Of a stretch of 64,000 nt of DNA, positions 43,409 to 52,710 are shown piece by piece. This DNA comes from G038396625 sp038396625 (lineage in GTDB: Bacteria; Bacillota; Clostridia; Peptostreptococcales; Thermotaleaceae): contig CP121688.1 in the NCBI GenBank assembly GCA_038396625.1, positions 2,542,001 to 2,606,000 on the forward strand. Reading direction: 5' to 3'. A program made the position numbers and the translations under genes. Below the pieces are notes generated by a model that saw only the letters and a list, made by a program, of their open reading frames with translations, was not told where the DNA came from and searched no databases. How positions within the stretch are numbered: position 1 is the stretch's first letter; each line of letters begins with the position of its first letter.

Positions 43409-44680
43409 TTAAACCAATGCTGCAAGTAACAGCAATTCTTCATTATCATTATATATTTTATCAAATTGTGATATAGGAAGAGGATTTCTCCCTTTTCCCA
43501 CTTCAATCGTGTAACCCGGTCTTCTGTACTTATCGATAAACCAATCTTTATATCCTGCGTAAGAGCCAATGCCATAGATTTCCTCTAAAGTATATCCACT
43601 TACTTGCGCAAATAGTTCTCCGATTCGTCTTGCAACAGGCGGTGCTAGATTTTCAAAATTCCAATAAATAACTTCTCCCTGGCTATGATAAGCTAGCACT
43701 AATCTAAAATTATGACTCCTTGTAAAGTCTGCTACAGCCTTTGATTCAGGTTCTGACTCAGGATATGGACCAGAAAATCTTGTAGGTCCAGGACCAAATA
43801 CCCCATATTCAGGTTCTGCTGCTTTAGATAATTCCCATAATGCATCATAATTATGGTTTAAGTCTACACCTCGTATATTGGCTTGCCAATTTCGAGAAAA
43901 ATCGGTGCTTCCATTATTCCATGCAATGAGTTCATCATAAAAAGGATTATCCCTTTGTAAGCCATTGAGTACAAGATTAACACCATCAGGATTTACCATA
44001 GGCATAATATAGATGGTACTTTGATCCCAAATGTCTCTTACATCATAACCTCGGATATTTGTTTCTGCTACGTAAGCCTTCGAAAAGTTTTCAATAAATT
44101 TCATTAATACAGGCGACGTAATCCACTCTAATGCATGATGAGCACCATTATAAAAAACTTGATTGGGTCCGTTACCTAACTTTATATAATATAGGTTTTT
44201 TCCTAAAACACTTTGTCCTGCAACTCCTACTTCTAAAAAGGGATATCTTGCCTTTAATCCTCTAATATCTCTTTCCATAATTTCATAGGTGTAGTCAATA
44301 TTTGTATCCACTACATCAATGCCATAGGGTACAATAATCCTTTGTCCTATTTGTAGTGTATAAGGATTTACATCGGGATTTGCCGCCACCACCTTTGCTA
44401 CATTTGTATAATATTTTCTTGCAATATTATACATGGTATCACCGGGTTGTATTACATAGGTGTCATATCCTAATAGCAGTAGCTCTAAGACTCTGTAAGT
44501 GTTTGGACCAATAATCCCATCGGGGGTTAGCCCATTATTTCTCTGAAACTGTATCACCGCTTGTTCTGTCTTCTGTCCAAATATACCATCTATAGGTCCA
44601 GGATCATATCCAATTTTCTTTAAGAGTGCTTGGATTTCCATTACATCCGTTCCTCGAGAACCTCTTTTTAATATCCTCAA
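43409..44680 (-). CDS. M14 family peptidase with PG-binding and LysM domains (gamma-D-glutamyl-diamino acid endopeptidase-like)
   Basis: This 423-residue protein starts with a peptidoglycan-binding_1 domain (LKRGSRGTDVMEIQALLKKI, then FGQKTEQAVIQFQRNNGL), followed by LysM (DTYVIQPGDTMYNIARKYYT, residues about 75-118), then a zinc carboxypeptidase of the M14 fold. Metal ligands are in YNGAHHALEW (H..E) and the later AYHSQGEVIYW; NPDGVNL and the catalytic Glu in YTIEVGKG are present. This matches endopeptidase I, which cuts gamma-D-Glu to diaminopimelate in spore or cell-wall peptidoglycan. No signal peptide is seen, as in the mother-cell or spore-located homologues. TTG start behind GGGGTGATT. 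Confidence 0.9.
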   Translation of the reverse strand: MRILKRGSRGTDVMEIQALLKKIGYDPGPIDGIFGQKTEQAVIQFQRNNGLTPDGIIGPNTYRVLELLLLGYDTYVIQPGDTMYNIARKYYTNVAKVVAANPDVNPYTLQIGQRIIVPYGIDVVDTNIDYTYEIMERDIRGLKARYPFLEVGVAGQSVLGKNLYYIKLGNGPNQVFYNGAHHALEWITSPVLMKFIENFSKAYVAETNIRGYDVRDIWDQSTIYIMPMVNPDGVNLVLNGLQRDNPFYDELIAWNNGSTDFSRNWQANIRGVDLNHNYDALWELSKAAEPEYGVFGPGPTRFSGPYPESEPESKAVADFTRSHNFRLVLAYHSQGEVIYWNFENLAPPVARRIGELFAQVSGYTLEEIYGIGSYAGYKDWFIDKYRRPGYTIEVGKGRNPLPISQFDKIYNDNEELLLLAALV

Positions 44681-44815
44681 TCAAATCACCCCATATTCTT
44701 TACTACTATTATAGTATCCCTTAGCAAGGCTTTTGGTGATGATTATTTTGATGTATTCAAAAAATCAAATATGTTATACTATAGATATTGTACATTAACA
44801 AGCAGGAGGGAAAAA

Positions 44816-45058
44816 ATGAAAAGATATACAAAGGTTATCAGAATGACGGGATATTATTTTACGAAGGAATTTGAAAAAAAGAAACATCACAAAAATAAAA
44901 CTAGAGAATTGAATGAAAATACTGTAGCAAAATTTTTTTTGGAAGGAGATACAGAAATTTTAGTGTATTTTCAAGAAAATGACCGTGAAGTCCTGATCAC
45001 TCCTTTAAGTGATCCAGAAGACATAAAAAAATATTTGGGCACTAAGTTTTTAGGATAA
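44816..45058 (+). CDS. small protein of unknown function
   Basis: This 80-residue protein has a strong CAGGAGGG site six bases before ATG 44816. It begins MKRYTKVIRMTGYYFTKEFE, is rich in Lys and His in the middle, and ends DPEDIKKYLGTKFLG. No domain recognised. It is on the plus strand, convergent with the lipoprotein gene, with which it shares a terminator. Confidence 0.65.
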   Translation: MKRYTKVIRMTGYYFTKEFEKKKHHKNKTRELNENTVAKFFLEGDTEILVYFQENDREVLITPLSDPEDIKKYLGTKFLG

Positions 45059-45087
45059 GCTAGTTCATAAAAGGAACTAGCTTTTTT
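45057..45087. terminator. bidirectional terminator
   Basis: AAGCTAGTTC and GAACTAGCTT form a 10-bp stem around ATAAAAG; T-runs exist on the plus side (seven T). It separates the convergent small-protein and lipoprotein genes. Confidence 0.85.
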
Positions 45088-45883
45088 TAAAACCAAAAAA
45101 CAATTGGTCAAAATCTTCACTACTCTCTTTAGTGGGATACATGTCTACATTAGTTATTTGCCAGCCTTCATCACTATCAAGATGTTTTTTTGAAAAAATC
45201 AGTACTTCTACTGGTTCTACATATTCCTGCCCGCCTATTTGCTGTTTATATTGGGTGATCAGCCTTAGCTGTCCATATATGGTTTCATCTTCTTCATTCT
45301 CAGCCATACCAATGTCTTTTACTTCTACTACTTTCACTTCAGAAATGATCTGCTCAGCCGTCACGGTTTTTATGTTCTCTTCATAGTTGTCAAATATATA
45401 GGGTAATCGAAAATTAAGGGAAAAGGCCAATCCATATTTTGTGGGATCATAGGTCTCATAATCAAAGTTCTGCCAGTTTTCAAACACCCACTGAACGGTT
45501 TCCTGCATCTCTGATTGCAAGGCATCTATATCTTCATGATGTTCATGCTGCAATAGCATATCCTCGATTTTACCTGTATAAGCATCAATCTGATAGATAT
45601 AAACTGTCTGACTATTTCCTTGCCCTATGCTAATTTCCCATATAGGCTTCTCTGGTGTGGCTTCCACAATATTTAATATTTCTACTTCTTTGCCCTTTTC
45701 TTTTATACTCCTTACCTCCGATTGATTCATCACAATGTTGATAGCATTTTCTTTATTCACCAGTATTTTTCCGTTATCTTGCCATTTTTCACTTCCACTT
45801 TGCGGATCAGTAGTATTTTTACTACAAGCGCTTAAGAGAAATATGGTAATTATACATATGCTTATAAAGAATAACTTTTTCAT
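45077..45883 (-). CDS. lipoprotein with PepSY-like domain
   Basis: This 268-residue protein has a lipoprotein signal: MKKLFFISICIITIFLLSAC with the lipobox LSAC, so Cys20 is lipidated. Residues about 40-110 resemble a PepSY module (NAINIVMNQ, then YIYQIDAYTGKIEDM). The remainder is acidic and contains no catalytic motif I know. It is probably anchored on the outer face of the membrane. Function unknown. GGAGAA precedes the ATG. Confidence 0.75.
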   Translation of the reverse strand: MKKLFFISICIITIFLLSACSKNTTDPQSGSEKWQDNGKILVNKENAINIVMNQSEVRSIKEKGKEVEILNIVEATPEKPIWEISIGQGNSQTVYIYQIDAYTGKIEDMLLQHEHHEDIDALQSEMQETVQWVFENWQNFDYETYDPTKYGLAFSLNFRLPYIFDNYEENIKTVTAEQIISEVKVVEVKDIGMAENEEDETIYGQLRLITQYKQQIGGQEYVEPVEVLIFSKKHLDSDEGWQITNVDMYPTKESSEDFDQLFFGFKKS

Positions 45884-45931
45884 TTTTTCTCCTATCCATT
45901 TTAAAATTTTCTCATTGTATAAGATTCATCT

Positions 45932-46978
45932 TTAGCAGTCTTTCTTTTCTTTAAGATATCTTCTTCTTAGCTGTCCACAAGCTGCATTAATATCACTACC
46001 TAATTCCCTCCTTATCGTTGCTTCGATGCCATTTCGTTTTAAAATTCCTTGAAATTTCTTTACGCGATCAGCTTGTGCTGTTTTATAGGCTCTCTCATCT
46101 ACTTTGTTTAAAGGAATTAAGTTAACGTGACATAAAATATGTTTAATCTTACTGGCCAATTCCTCTGCATGAGCTGCTGTATCGTTTACATCCTTTACCA
46201 AAGCATATTCAAAAGTAATGCGCTTATTTGTTTTTTCTGTATAAATAACACACGCGTTTAAGAGCTTCTCCAAAGGATATCGCAGATTTATGGGCATCAT
46301 TTCACTTCTTATGGCATCATTGGAAGCATGTAAAGACACAGCCAAAGTCACTTGTGGCTTTTTATCCGCTAAATCCAACATCTGTGGCACTAAACCACAG
46401 GTGGATATGGTGATATTTCTCAAGCTTACATTTAAACCTTCAGGATGATGAATTATATCTAGAAATTTTAATACTTCCTCATAATTATCAAAGGGCTCTC
46501 CACTTCCCATTAATACTATGTTAGATACGCGTTCTCCTATATCTTTTTGGATTGTCAAAACTTGATCTAGTATTTCTCCTGCATGTAAATTTCTGATCAC
46601 CCCATCTAAAGTTGATGCACAGAATTTACATCCCATTTTACATCCTACTTGAGAGGATACGCAAACAGAATTCCCATGGGCATATTTCATCAATACACTT
46701 TCGATGATATTTCCGTCTTCTAACAGAAATAAATATTTTCGTGTACCATCCACCTTTGATATCAATACATCTTCTATTTTTAATTTTCCTATATAGGCTT
46801 TCTCTTTAAGCTTTTCTCTTAAGTTTTTTGAAAGATTAGTCATTTCATCAATAGTATCTACGTGCTTATGGATCCACTGAAAAATTTGTTTTGCTCGATA
46901 TTTGGGCTCGTTCATTTCTTTTAAAAAGGTTTCTAATTCTTCTATTGTACAATTTTTAAGATCAACTTTATTATTCAT
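45932..46978 (-). CDS. rlmN: dual-specificity rRNA/tRNA m2A methyltransferase RlmN
   Basis: This 348-residue radical SAM methylase has an N-terminal domain with FLKEMNEPKYRAKQIFQWIH, the SAM/Fe-S motif CKMGCKFCAST (C...C..C), GEPFDNYEEVL, and the C-terminal methyl-carrying Cys in AACGQLRRRYL. It makes m2A2503 in 23S rRNA and m2A37 in certain tRNAs. AAGTGAGAGGTCG precedes the ATG. The length is normal. In many Firmicutes it sits in the rsmB-stp-prkC region; here it stands apart from them. Confidence 0.95.
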   Translation of the reverse strand: MNNKVDLKNCTIEELETFLKEMNEPKYRAKQIFQWIHKHVDTIDEMTNLSKNLREKLKEKAYIGKLKIEDVLISKVDGTRKYLFLLEDGNIIESVLMKYAHGNSVCVSSQVGCKMGCKFCASTLDGVIRNLHAGEILDQVLTIQKDIGERVSNIVLMGSGEPFDNYEEVLKFLDIIHHPEGLNVSLRNITISTCGLVPQMLDLADKKPQVTLAVSLHASNDAIRSEMMPINLRYPLEKLLNACVIYTEKTNKRITFEYALVKDVNDTAAHAEELASKIKHILCHVNLIPLNKVDERAYKTAQADRVKKFQGILKRNGIEATIRRELGSDINAACGQLRRRYLKEKKDC

Positions 46979-47106
46979 CTTATCGACCTCTCACTTTTCT
47001 TTTGTTGATTATATTATATCCAAAGAATCTTGCTTTTTCATAGTAAAATAATAGAACCTCAGCGAATGTTTCACCAAGGCCTTATATCTTATCTAATAGC
47101 TATTTA

Positions 47107-47352
47107 TTATTCTTCATCAAAATAAGAATTGTATTCTTCTAATACTCTCTCAAATTCATCGTCATCTTCTACTACTACGTATTCTTCTCTTCCCTCTGCT
47201 TCCACTATTTTATAAACATAAGCATCCTCTTCTTCCCCAATAGGTGCTAATAAGGCATATTTTTCATCATCCATTTCAAGTATTTCCACAACTTCTAAAT
47301 CTAGTGGCTGTCCTTCTTCATCCATAAGTGTTACAATTTTTTTATCTTCCAT
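47107..47352 (-). CDS. DUF1292 family acidic protein
   Basis: This 81-residue very acidic protein, MEDKKIVTLMDEEGQPLDLE continuing to a C-terminal EEYNSYFDEE, has the DUF1292 pattern (I.L.DEEG.......L.....DD..YALL.P......A.V..I). Such proteins are common next to alaS-yrzL-yqgF in Firmicutes; function unknown. AGAGGATG precedes the ATG. Confidence 0.88.
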   Translation of the reverse strand: MEDKKIVTLMDEEGQPLDLEVVEILEMDDEKYALLAPIGEEEDAYVYKIVEAEGREEYVVVEDDDEFERVLEEYNSYFDEE

Positions 47353-47494
47353 GTTTATTCATCCTCTCATCAATAAATATATGTATATGCTGTTAAAACT
47401 TAGTCTTTAGCATATCATGTAATGTTTATAAAAACAATCTTATTTTTATCTCATTTAATAGCGCCTAGTACATCATCCTTGAACCATCACACGC

Positions 47495-48424
47495 TTATCT
47501 TTTATTCTTTACTAATTTTTCAGGTTCTAAACTCTTTAACCGTGTATTTAGATAAACGCCAGAAATAATAATTGCGGCGCTAAATAATTTAAATAGTGTA
47601 ATGGTTTCATGAAGAATCAACCATGCTAAAACAATTGAAAATACTGGCACCAAATTGATAAAGGCAGCCATTCTGCTAGCTCCAATTTGTTTGATTGCCA
47701 TCTGTTGAACAAGATAACCAATAACAGAAGGAAAAATCGCCATATATAATACTGATGTCCATCCTTTCCAGGTAACATGTGGCAGATATACCAAAGGATT
47801 TTCTAATATTACAAAAGGAATGAGTAAAAATAAGCACACAAGAAAGCTGTAGGAAGTTAAAATCAAAGGCGAATATCTTTCCATTACACGCTTGCTGATA
47901 ATCGCATATACTGCCCAACAGCATACAGCAACCAGCATTAATAAATCTCCATGATTAAATGTCAGATTTCTATAAACCGTTATTTCTCCATTAGAAATCG
48001 TCAATGCCACCCCTGTAAATGCAAGGCTAATCGCTCCGAACCTCTTCCATCCTAGTTTTTCTTTTAGAAATATAGCAGCTAAGATACTAGTAATTAAAGG
48101 ATTTGTCGCACCTATCATAGCAGAATTCACTGCAGTGGTATATTTTAAAGCTGTGAAAAATAAGACATGATAGCCAAACATACCAATAACACCTAATAAA
48201 ATAATAGGGAGCCAATCTTGCTTCTTTAACCGCCAATCTTTTTTCTCGCATTTTACCATTATAACAAATATAATCATTGTAGCAAATAAAAAACGAAAAA
48301 AAGCAAGCGAAAAAGGAGGTATTTCTTTTACCCCTATTTTTCCGGCGATAAATGCACCTGCCCAAAACAATGTGGAAATACTCATCAGAAAATAAATTCT
48401 ACGGATAGATTTATCTATCATCAT
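47495..48424 (-). CDS. EamA/DMT family transporter
   Basis: This 309-residue membrane protein has ten hydrophobic segments in two EamA repeats, with SPLILTSYSFLVCLFLLIPF and IGASRMAAFINLVPVFSIVL in the second. It is a drug/metabolite transporter superfamily member, with substrates ranging from amino acids to nucleotides. ATG 48424 has AAAGGAG seven bases upstream. A second EamA gene is found at 49905. Confidence 0.88.
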   Translation of the reverse strand: MMIDKSIRRIYFLMSISTLFWAGAFIAGKIGVKEIPPFSLAFFRFLFATMIIFVIMVKCEKKDWRLKKQDWLPIILLGVIGMFGYHVLFFTALKYTTAVNSAMIGATNPLITSILAAIFLKEKLGWKRFGAISLAFTGVALTISNGEITVYRNLTFNHGDLLMLVAVCCWAVYAIISKRVMERYSPLILTSYSFLVCLFLLIPFVILENPLVYLPHVTWKGWTSVLYMAIFPSVIGYLVQQMAIKQIGASRMAAFINLVPVFSIVLAWLILHETITLFKLFSAAIIISGVYLNTRLKSLEPEKLVKNKR

Positions 48425-48479
48425 TTCACACTCCTTTCTTACACACAAAAACCATAAGTATATTATACATCAACATCAT

Positions 48480-48509
48480 AAAAAGTTCCTAAAATTTAGG
48501 AACTTTTTT
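48480..48509 (-). terminator. terminator of the yajQ gene
   Basis: AAAAAGTTCCTAAA and its complement form a 14-base stem with almost no loop and a T-run, overlapping the stop codon of the gene. Confidence 0.8.
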
Positions 48510-49002
48510 ATGACCTATAGTTAGTAAATTGTAATTCTAATCCAAAATCTTGACTTTTTAAGGCCTGAATCACCTCTTGTAAGATATCCTTACTCTTGCT
48601 CGTTACACGTACCTGATCATCCATAATTTGAGCTTGGGCTTTAAGCTTTGATGCCTTAATAGCAGCCACAATTTGTTTTCCTTTTTCTTTGTCAATGCCT
48701 CTTTGAATCTTCACTACTTGACGAACCATTCCACCACCAGAAGGCTCTACCTTATCATAGCTTAAGGATTTCAATGGAACATTTCTTTTTACCATTTTCC
48801 CTTGAAGGATGTCAATGATGCTTTTAATTTTAAAATCATCTTCTGCCAATATCTTTATTTCATCTTGATCCAAAGTAATTTGAGCTTTGCTACCCTTAAA
48901 ATCATATCGTTGTGATAATTCCTTTTTGGCTTGATTAACAGCATTGTCTACTTCCTGTAAATTTACTTCTGAAACCACATCAAAAGAATAACTACTTGCC
49001 AT
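48508..49002 (-). CDS. yajQ: YajQ family nucleotide-binding protein
   Basis: This 164-residue protein begins MASSYSFDVVSEVNLQEVDN, the family N-terminus, with DFKGSKAQITLDQDEIKILA and KEKGKQIVAAIKASKLKAQA. YajQ-type proteins are reported as c-di-GMP effectors in Xanthomonas and as nucleotide- or tRNA-binding proteins elsewhere. The two GGDEF/EAL proteins of this window give a possible signal source. AAGGAGG precedes the ATG. Confidence 0.93.
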   Translation of the reverse strand: MASSYSFDVVSEVNLQEVDNAVNQAKKELSQRYDFKGSKAQITLDQDEIKILAEDDFKIKSIIDILQGKMVKRNVPLKSLSYDKVEPSGGGMVRQVVKIQRGIDKEKGKQIVAAIKASKLKAQAQIMDDQVRVTSKSKDILQEVIQALKSQDFGLELQFTNYRS

Positions 49003-49034
49003 GAAATTTCCTCCTTTTATATAGCTTTTATTTT

Positions 49035-49063
49035 AAAAAAGGGCCAGCGTTTTTCTGGCCCTT
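49035..49063 (-). terminator. terminator of the PpiC-type gene
   Basis: AAGGGCCAG pairs with CTGGCCCTT around AAAAACG, followed by TTTTTT on the minus strand. Confidence 0.9.
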
Positions 49064-49068
49064 ACATA

Positions 49069-49827
49069 CTATTTCAACAATTCTTCATTTGCAGTAATTT
49101 CATATTTGTTTCTTAGTGCATCTGTGTACTCTCTAAATTTCTGATTTTGCTTCTCTCTTAAAAGATAATCTTCAATTTGCTTTTCTACTGCTTCAAAAGC
49201 CATTGTAGTAGATGGTTTCTTGTCTTCTACCTTAATAATATGGTATCCAAACTGAGTCTTAACAGGTTCACTAACAACACCAATTTCTAAGGCAAAGGCT
49301 GCTTCCTCGAATTCAGGCACCATTCTTCCTTTTTCAAAATAACCCAAATCTCCACCTTTTTCCTTAGAAGGACATTGTGAATATTCTTTTGCAGCCTCTT
49401 CAAAGCTTTTTCCTTCTTTTAATTCATTCAAAACAGCTTGCGCCTCTTCTTCTTCCTTTACTAATATATGTTTTGCGCTAGCAGATTCACCTTTTACAAA
49501 CTGGTTTGGATTAGCATCATAATATTCTTTCGCTCCATTTTCCTCTATCTTCACATCAGCCAATAAGTTCTTTATCGCATACTGCTTCAATAAACTTTCC
49601 CGAACAGCTTCTAATTCTTTTAAGTAAGCTTCATCTTTATCTAATCCTTTTTCTTTTGCATCTAGATAAAGCATTTCTTGAATGATCATCTCATTTAATA
49701 AGTACTTTTTTCCTGCAAAGGTATTTAACTGCATTGCTTGATCCTTTGGTGCATGCATTAATGCCAAATTCAAATCTTCCTTTGTAATTTCTTTGCCACC
49801 AACAGTCGCTAAAACTTGTTTACTCAT
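49069..49827 (-). CDS. peptidylprolyl isomerase, parvulin (PpiC/PrsA-like) without signal peptide
   Basis: This 252-residue protein has a SurA-like N-terminal helical region (1-110) and a parvulin domain (about 113-205): ASAKHILVKEEEEAQAVLNE, then PSKEKGGDLGYFEKGRMVPE, and FGYHIIKVED. These are the conserved parts of the rotamase. Unlike PrsA it lacks a lipoprotein signal, so it should be cytoplasmic. AAGGAG precedes the ATG. Confidence 0.9.
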   Translation of the reverse strand: MSKQVLATVGGKEITKEDLNLALMHAPKDQAMQLNTFAGKKYLLNEMIIQEMLYLDAKEKGLDKDEAYLKELEAVRESLLKQYAIKNLLADVKIEENGAKEYYDANPNQFVKGESASAKHILVKEEEEAQAVLNELKEGKSFEEAAKEYSQCPSKEKGGDLGYFEKGRMVPEFEEAAFALEIGVVSEPVKTQFGYHIIKVEDKKPSTTMAFEAVEKQIEDYLLREKQNQKFREYTDALRNKYEITANEELLK

Positions 49828-49904
49828 GTAATTACTCCTTTATCCTTTATTTTTGGTATCTATATCATCATAACACAATATTAACACATCGTCTAATAAC
49901 CTGC

Positions 49905-50849
49905 CTATTGTGGCATGATATCTCTTAATTGATCTATTTTTTCTTTCTTCGCTCCATAATAGTTTGTTCCCCAAACCCCCAATAAAATTAAGCATCCACC
50001 AATAAACTGATAAATACTAAAGGGTTCTTTTCTAATCAAAACCCCTGCCAAAATAGAAATCACCGTAGTTAAATTTGTAAAAATTGCAGCCCTTGATGCT
50101 TCCAACTTAGACAGCGTATAGTTAACCATGAAGAAAGCCACAATAGAAGACAATATCCCTAAATATAAAATAGCAACCCATATCTTCCTATCACCCAAAG
50201 ACGTAAAATACCCCATGATATCTCCTGCTATCCCATGCTTTACAAAAGCCACTCCATTGAAAAATATTGCACCTACCCACATCATACAGAAAGTAATCTC
50301 TACAGGTTTAAAGCTAGTTGACAATTTTCTAGAAAGTATATTCAATGTAGCCGCACAAAGCACTGCTCCTGCCAAATAAAGTATCCCGATAAAACTGCCA
50401 CTTTCCTTCCCTTGATCCTTCATAAATATAATGCAGAGTACACCTGCTAATGAAGTAAAAATAAAAAACAGCTGGGACTTTGAAGGAATTTCTTTCAGAA
50501 ATATGGCTGCAAAACAAGTTACAACAACGGGTACTAAAGCAATCATAATTCCTGCTTCTGAAGTTGAGGTTTTGCTTACACCTACTGTTTCAAAGATAAA
50601 ATATAAAACCGGTTGAAATAAAGACAAAACAAGCAACGCCTTTATATTCTTTCCTTTATAATTAATTTTTATAACTTTGGTCTGTTGTAAAATAATCAAT
50701 ACTAATGCAGCAATTCCAAATCGAAATCCTAATAAATCCACGGCATCAACGGTATTTAACGCTTCCTTTGTAAATAGAAATGAAAAGCCAAATATGGATG
50801 ATGTCATAATTCCCGAGAGAATAGGTAATACTTTATGATCCTTTGTCAT
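49905..50849 (-). CDS. EamA/DMT family transporter
   Basis: This 314-residue protein has ten hydrophobic segments, with GIMTSSIFGFSFLFTKEAL at the N-terminus, EAGIMIALVPVVVTCFAAIF and ASRAAIFTNLTTVISILAGV. It is a drug/metabolite-type exporter or importer of unknown substrate. ATG 50849 follows AAGGAAGG. The first eight codons of the longer frame have no ribosome site. Confidence 0.88.
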   Translation of the reverse strand: MTKDHKVLPILSGIMTSSIFGFSFLFTKEALNTVDAVDLLGFRFGIAALVLIILQQTKVIKINYKGKNIKALLVLSLFQPVLYFIFETVGVSKTSTSEAGIMIALVPVVVTCFAAIFLKEIPSKSQLFFIFTSLAGVLCIIFMKDQGKESGSFIGILYLAGAVLCAATLNILSRKLSTSFKPVEITFCMMWVGAIFFNGVAFVKHGIAGDIMGYFTSLGDRKIWVAILYLGILSSIVAFFMVNYTLSKLEASRAAIFTNLTTVISILAGVLIRKEPFSIYQFIGGCLILLGVWGTNYYGAKKEKIDQLRDIMPQ

Positions 50850-50958
50850 ATGTTTTCCTTCCTTTACGCACAAAATTTTTAAGGCTACTACTAATTTTAT
50901 CGAAGTATTTGGTAAAATTCAACTAAAACATCTATTTAAAACAATAAAGATTCATCCC

Positions 50959-51009
50959 ATAAAAAACGCCTGATCAATTTATCCCATTGTATTGATCAGG
51001 CGTTTTTCT
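50959..51009 (-). terminator. terminator of the nitroreductase gene
   Basis: AAAAACGCCTGATCAAT pairs with ATTGATCAGGCGTTTTT around a 14-base loop, followed by a T-run. Confidence 0.9.
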
Positions 51010-51011
51010 TA

Positions 51012-51749
51012 CTATTTCAATAGAAATCCTTTACTTGCAAGAAATTCCTTCATATGCGGTCTCGTTTCTTTGTGCATTTTCTCTGCCATCTGCTGTGTCC
51101 ATGTGTCACTTCTTTTTCCTTTTGTCCGTTGAATGTAATATTGCTCCATCTTCTCATCATATTGCTTTATTTTCATTTCTTCATCTAAAACATTATATTT
51201 TTCTTCTTTATATACAATATTCATTGGTAATCTCGGCTTTATTTCAGGATTTTGATGGGGATATCCTAAACACATGCCAAAAACAGGATAGACAAATTGG
51301 GGTAATTCTAAAAGCGCGCTTACTTCATGAGGATGATTACGAATACCGCCGATGTATACCCCTCCCAAACCTAAGGACTCAGCAGCAACCATGGTATTTT
51401 GTGCAGCCAAGGCAGCATCCACCGTCGCCATAATAAACGATTCGGTATAATCTCCAACCATTTCAGTATCATGCAACCTACAAGCCAAGTCTAGCCGATG
51501 CATATCTGCACAAAATACTAAAAATAATGGAGCACTTTCAACATAGGGTTGATCTCCAGAAAAATGTGCTAATTTTTTCTTCATTTCTGGATTTTTTATT
51601 CCAATAATTGAATAAGCCTGTACAAATGTGGAACTAGATGCACATTGGGCTGCCTCTATGATCTGTTGAATCAAACTGTCATCAATAGATTTATCTTGAA
51701 ATTTTCTAATGGACCGATGGTTCTTGATTAATTTGATTACTTCATTCAT
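51012..51749 (-). CDS. NfsA-type FMN-dependent nitroreductase
   Basis: This 245-residue protein begins MNEVIKLIKNHRSIRKFQDK, a nitroreductase start where the Arg-Ser-Arg bind FMN, and has LGLGGVYIGGIRNHPHEVSA and FGMCLGYPHQNPEIKPRLP, typical of NfsA/FRP NADPH-oxidoreductases. It reduces nitro compounds or flavins by two electrons. GGGAGGGGAG precedes the ATG. Confidence 0.9.
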   Translation of the reverse strand: MNEVIKLIKNHRSIRKFQDKSIDDSLIQQIIEAAQCASSSTFVQAYSIIGIKNPEMKKKLAHFSGDQPYVESAPLFLVFCADMHRLDLACRLHDTEMVGDYTESFIMATVDAALAAQNTMVAAESLGLGGVYIGGIRNHPHEVSALLELPQFVYPVFGMCLGYPHQNPEIKPRLPMNIVYKEEKYNVLDEEMKIKQYDEKMEQYYIQRTKGKRSDTWTQQMAEKMHKETRPHMKEFLASKGFLLK

Positions 51750-51849
51750 AAACTCCCCTCCCTTCTTTAATAATTATCCCAATTTTAAGGTAAGAAACAA
51801 AAACTTTTAGCTTTTATCCAATATTATTTTAAAATCTAGCCATACACAT

Positions 51850-52560
51850 CTAATGCAGTCTCTTTTCAAATATATCGTTATAAAACATTATCATGCATCC
51901 TGCCGTTGTTCTTTCTGCTAAAGGTAAAGAACATTTGGTAACCCTATAATATCTTTCTTCATCTTTTTTGATTCTCTTAAACTTCTTATATATTTTTTTT
52001 GCTATCTTGGTATTATGCACAATATATTCTCCTATAGAATCTAGGACGATTACACCTTGATTCACCTTAAAATCATGTGCATATTTATATGTTCTTTTTA
52101 CAAATGTCTCATATTGACGATGGTTATCTAGTAGTCTCACATTTGCATGTTGGGGAATTGTCATATCCTGTACAATATGTACCGCAGCCCCAAAATAAAA
52201 GAGTGCTATGTCCAATTCTCCTTTTTTCCAAAACTTTATGGCTTTTATATAATACTCCTCGCCCAATTGATACGCATTTTTTCTTCCATATAATCCTTTT
52301 TTTGTATAAGGATCATAGAAATGTTGACTACTTTTAAAATCTTGATCTGCCCATACTGCTCCCTCATTCATTTTCATGATATTATTGCTAAAAAAATGCC
52401 CTTCAATGATATACCCATCTTTTTTTAAAATTTCTAATGCATGCATGTTGATAAATAGATGCACTTTACATTGTGTCTGAATCACTGCTTTTTTAAAGGG
52501 GTTTATTACTGCAAAAGACGCTCTTAAAAAGTTTCCATAGACATTTTCTATGATTTTCAA
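51850..52560 (-). CDS. zinc-dependent phospholipase C family protein
   Basis: This protein of about 236 residues resembles the catalytic domain of Clostridium alpha-toxin / Bacillus cereus PC-PLC. Candidate zinc ligands are the His in VHLFINMHALEIL, Asp and His in WADQDFKSSQHFYDP, and HIVQDMTIPQHA plus NHRQYETF, in the family order H..D...P.H and H...E. The C-terminal lipid-binding domain is absent. No signal peptide is visible, so the N-terminal Trp ligand of secreted members cannot form. TTG 52560 follows AAGGTGAT and GTG or TTG further upstream are alternatives. A cytoplasmic or spore role is possible. Confidence 0.75.
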   Translation of the reverse strand: MKIIENVYGNFLRASFAVINPFKKAVIQTQCKVHLFINMHALEILKKDGYIIEGHFFSNNIMKMNEGAVWADQDFKSSQHFYDPYTKKGLYGRKNAYQLGEEYYIKAIKFWKKGELDIALFYFGAAVHIVQDMTIPQHANVRLLDNHRQYETFVKRTYKYAHDFKVNQGVIVLDSIGEYIVHNTKIAKKIYKKFKRIKKDEERYYRVTKCSLPLAERTTAGCMIMFYNDIFEKRLH

Positions 52561-52671
52561 TTTTATCACCTTCGCTTTCAAATTCTAAGCATTTGTTGTA
52601 ATAAAAGCCTGTGCAATTATTTTATTGTTTGACTATATAAATATATTATTTGTGTTTTTTCAAATTATAGA

Positions 52672-52705
52672 CAAAAAACTCCTACGATTCCCGTAGAAGT
52701 TTTTG
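52672..52705 (-). terminator. terminator of the selenoprotein gene
   Basis: AAAAACTTCTACG pairs with CGTAGGAGTTTTT around GGAAT, with further T residues, six bases after the stop at 52711. Confidence 0.85.
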
Positions 52706-52710
52706 TCTCT

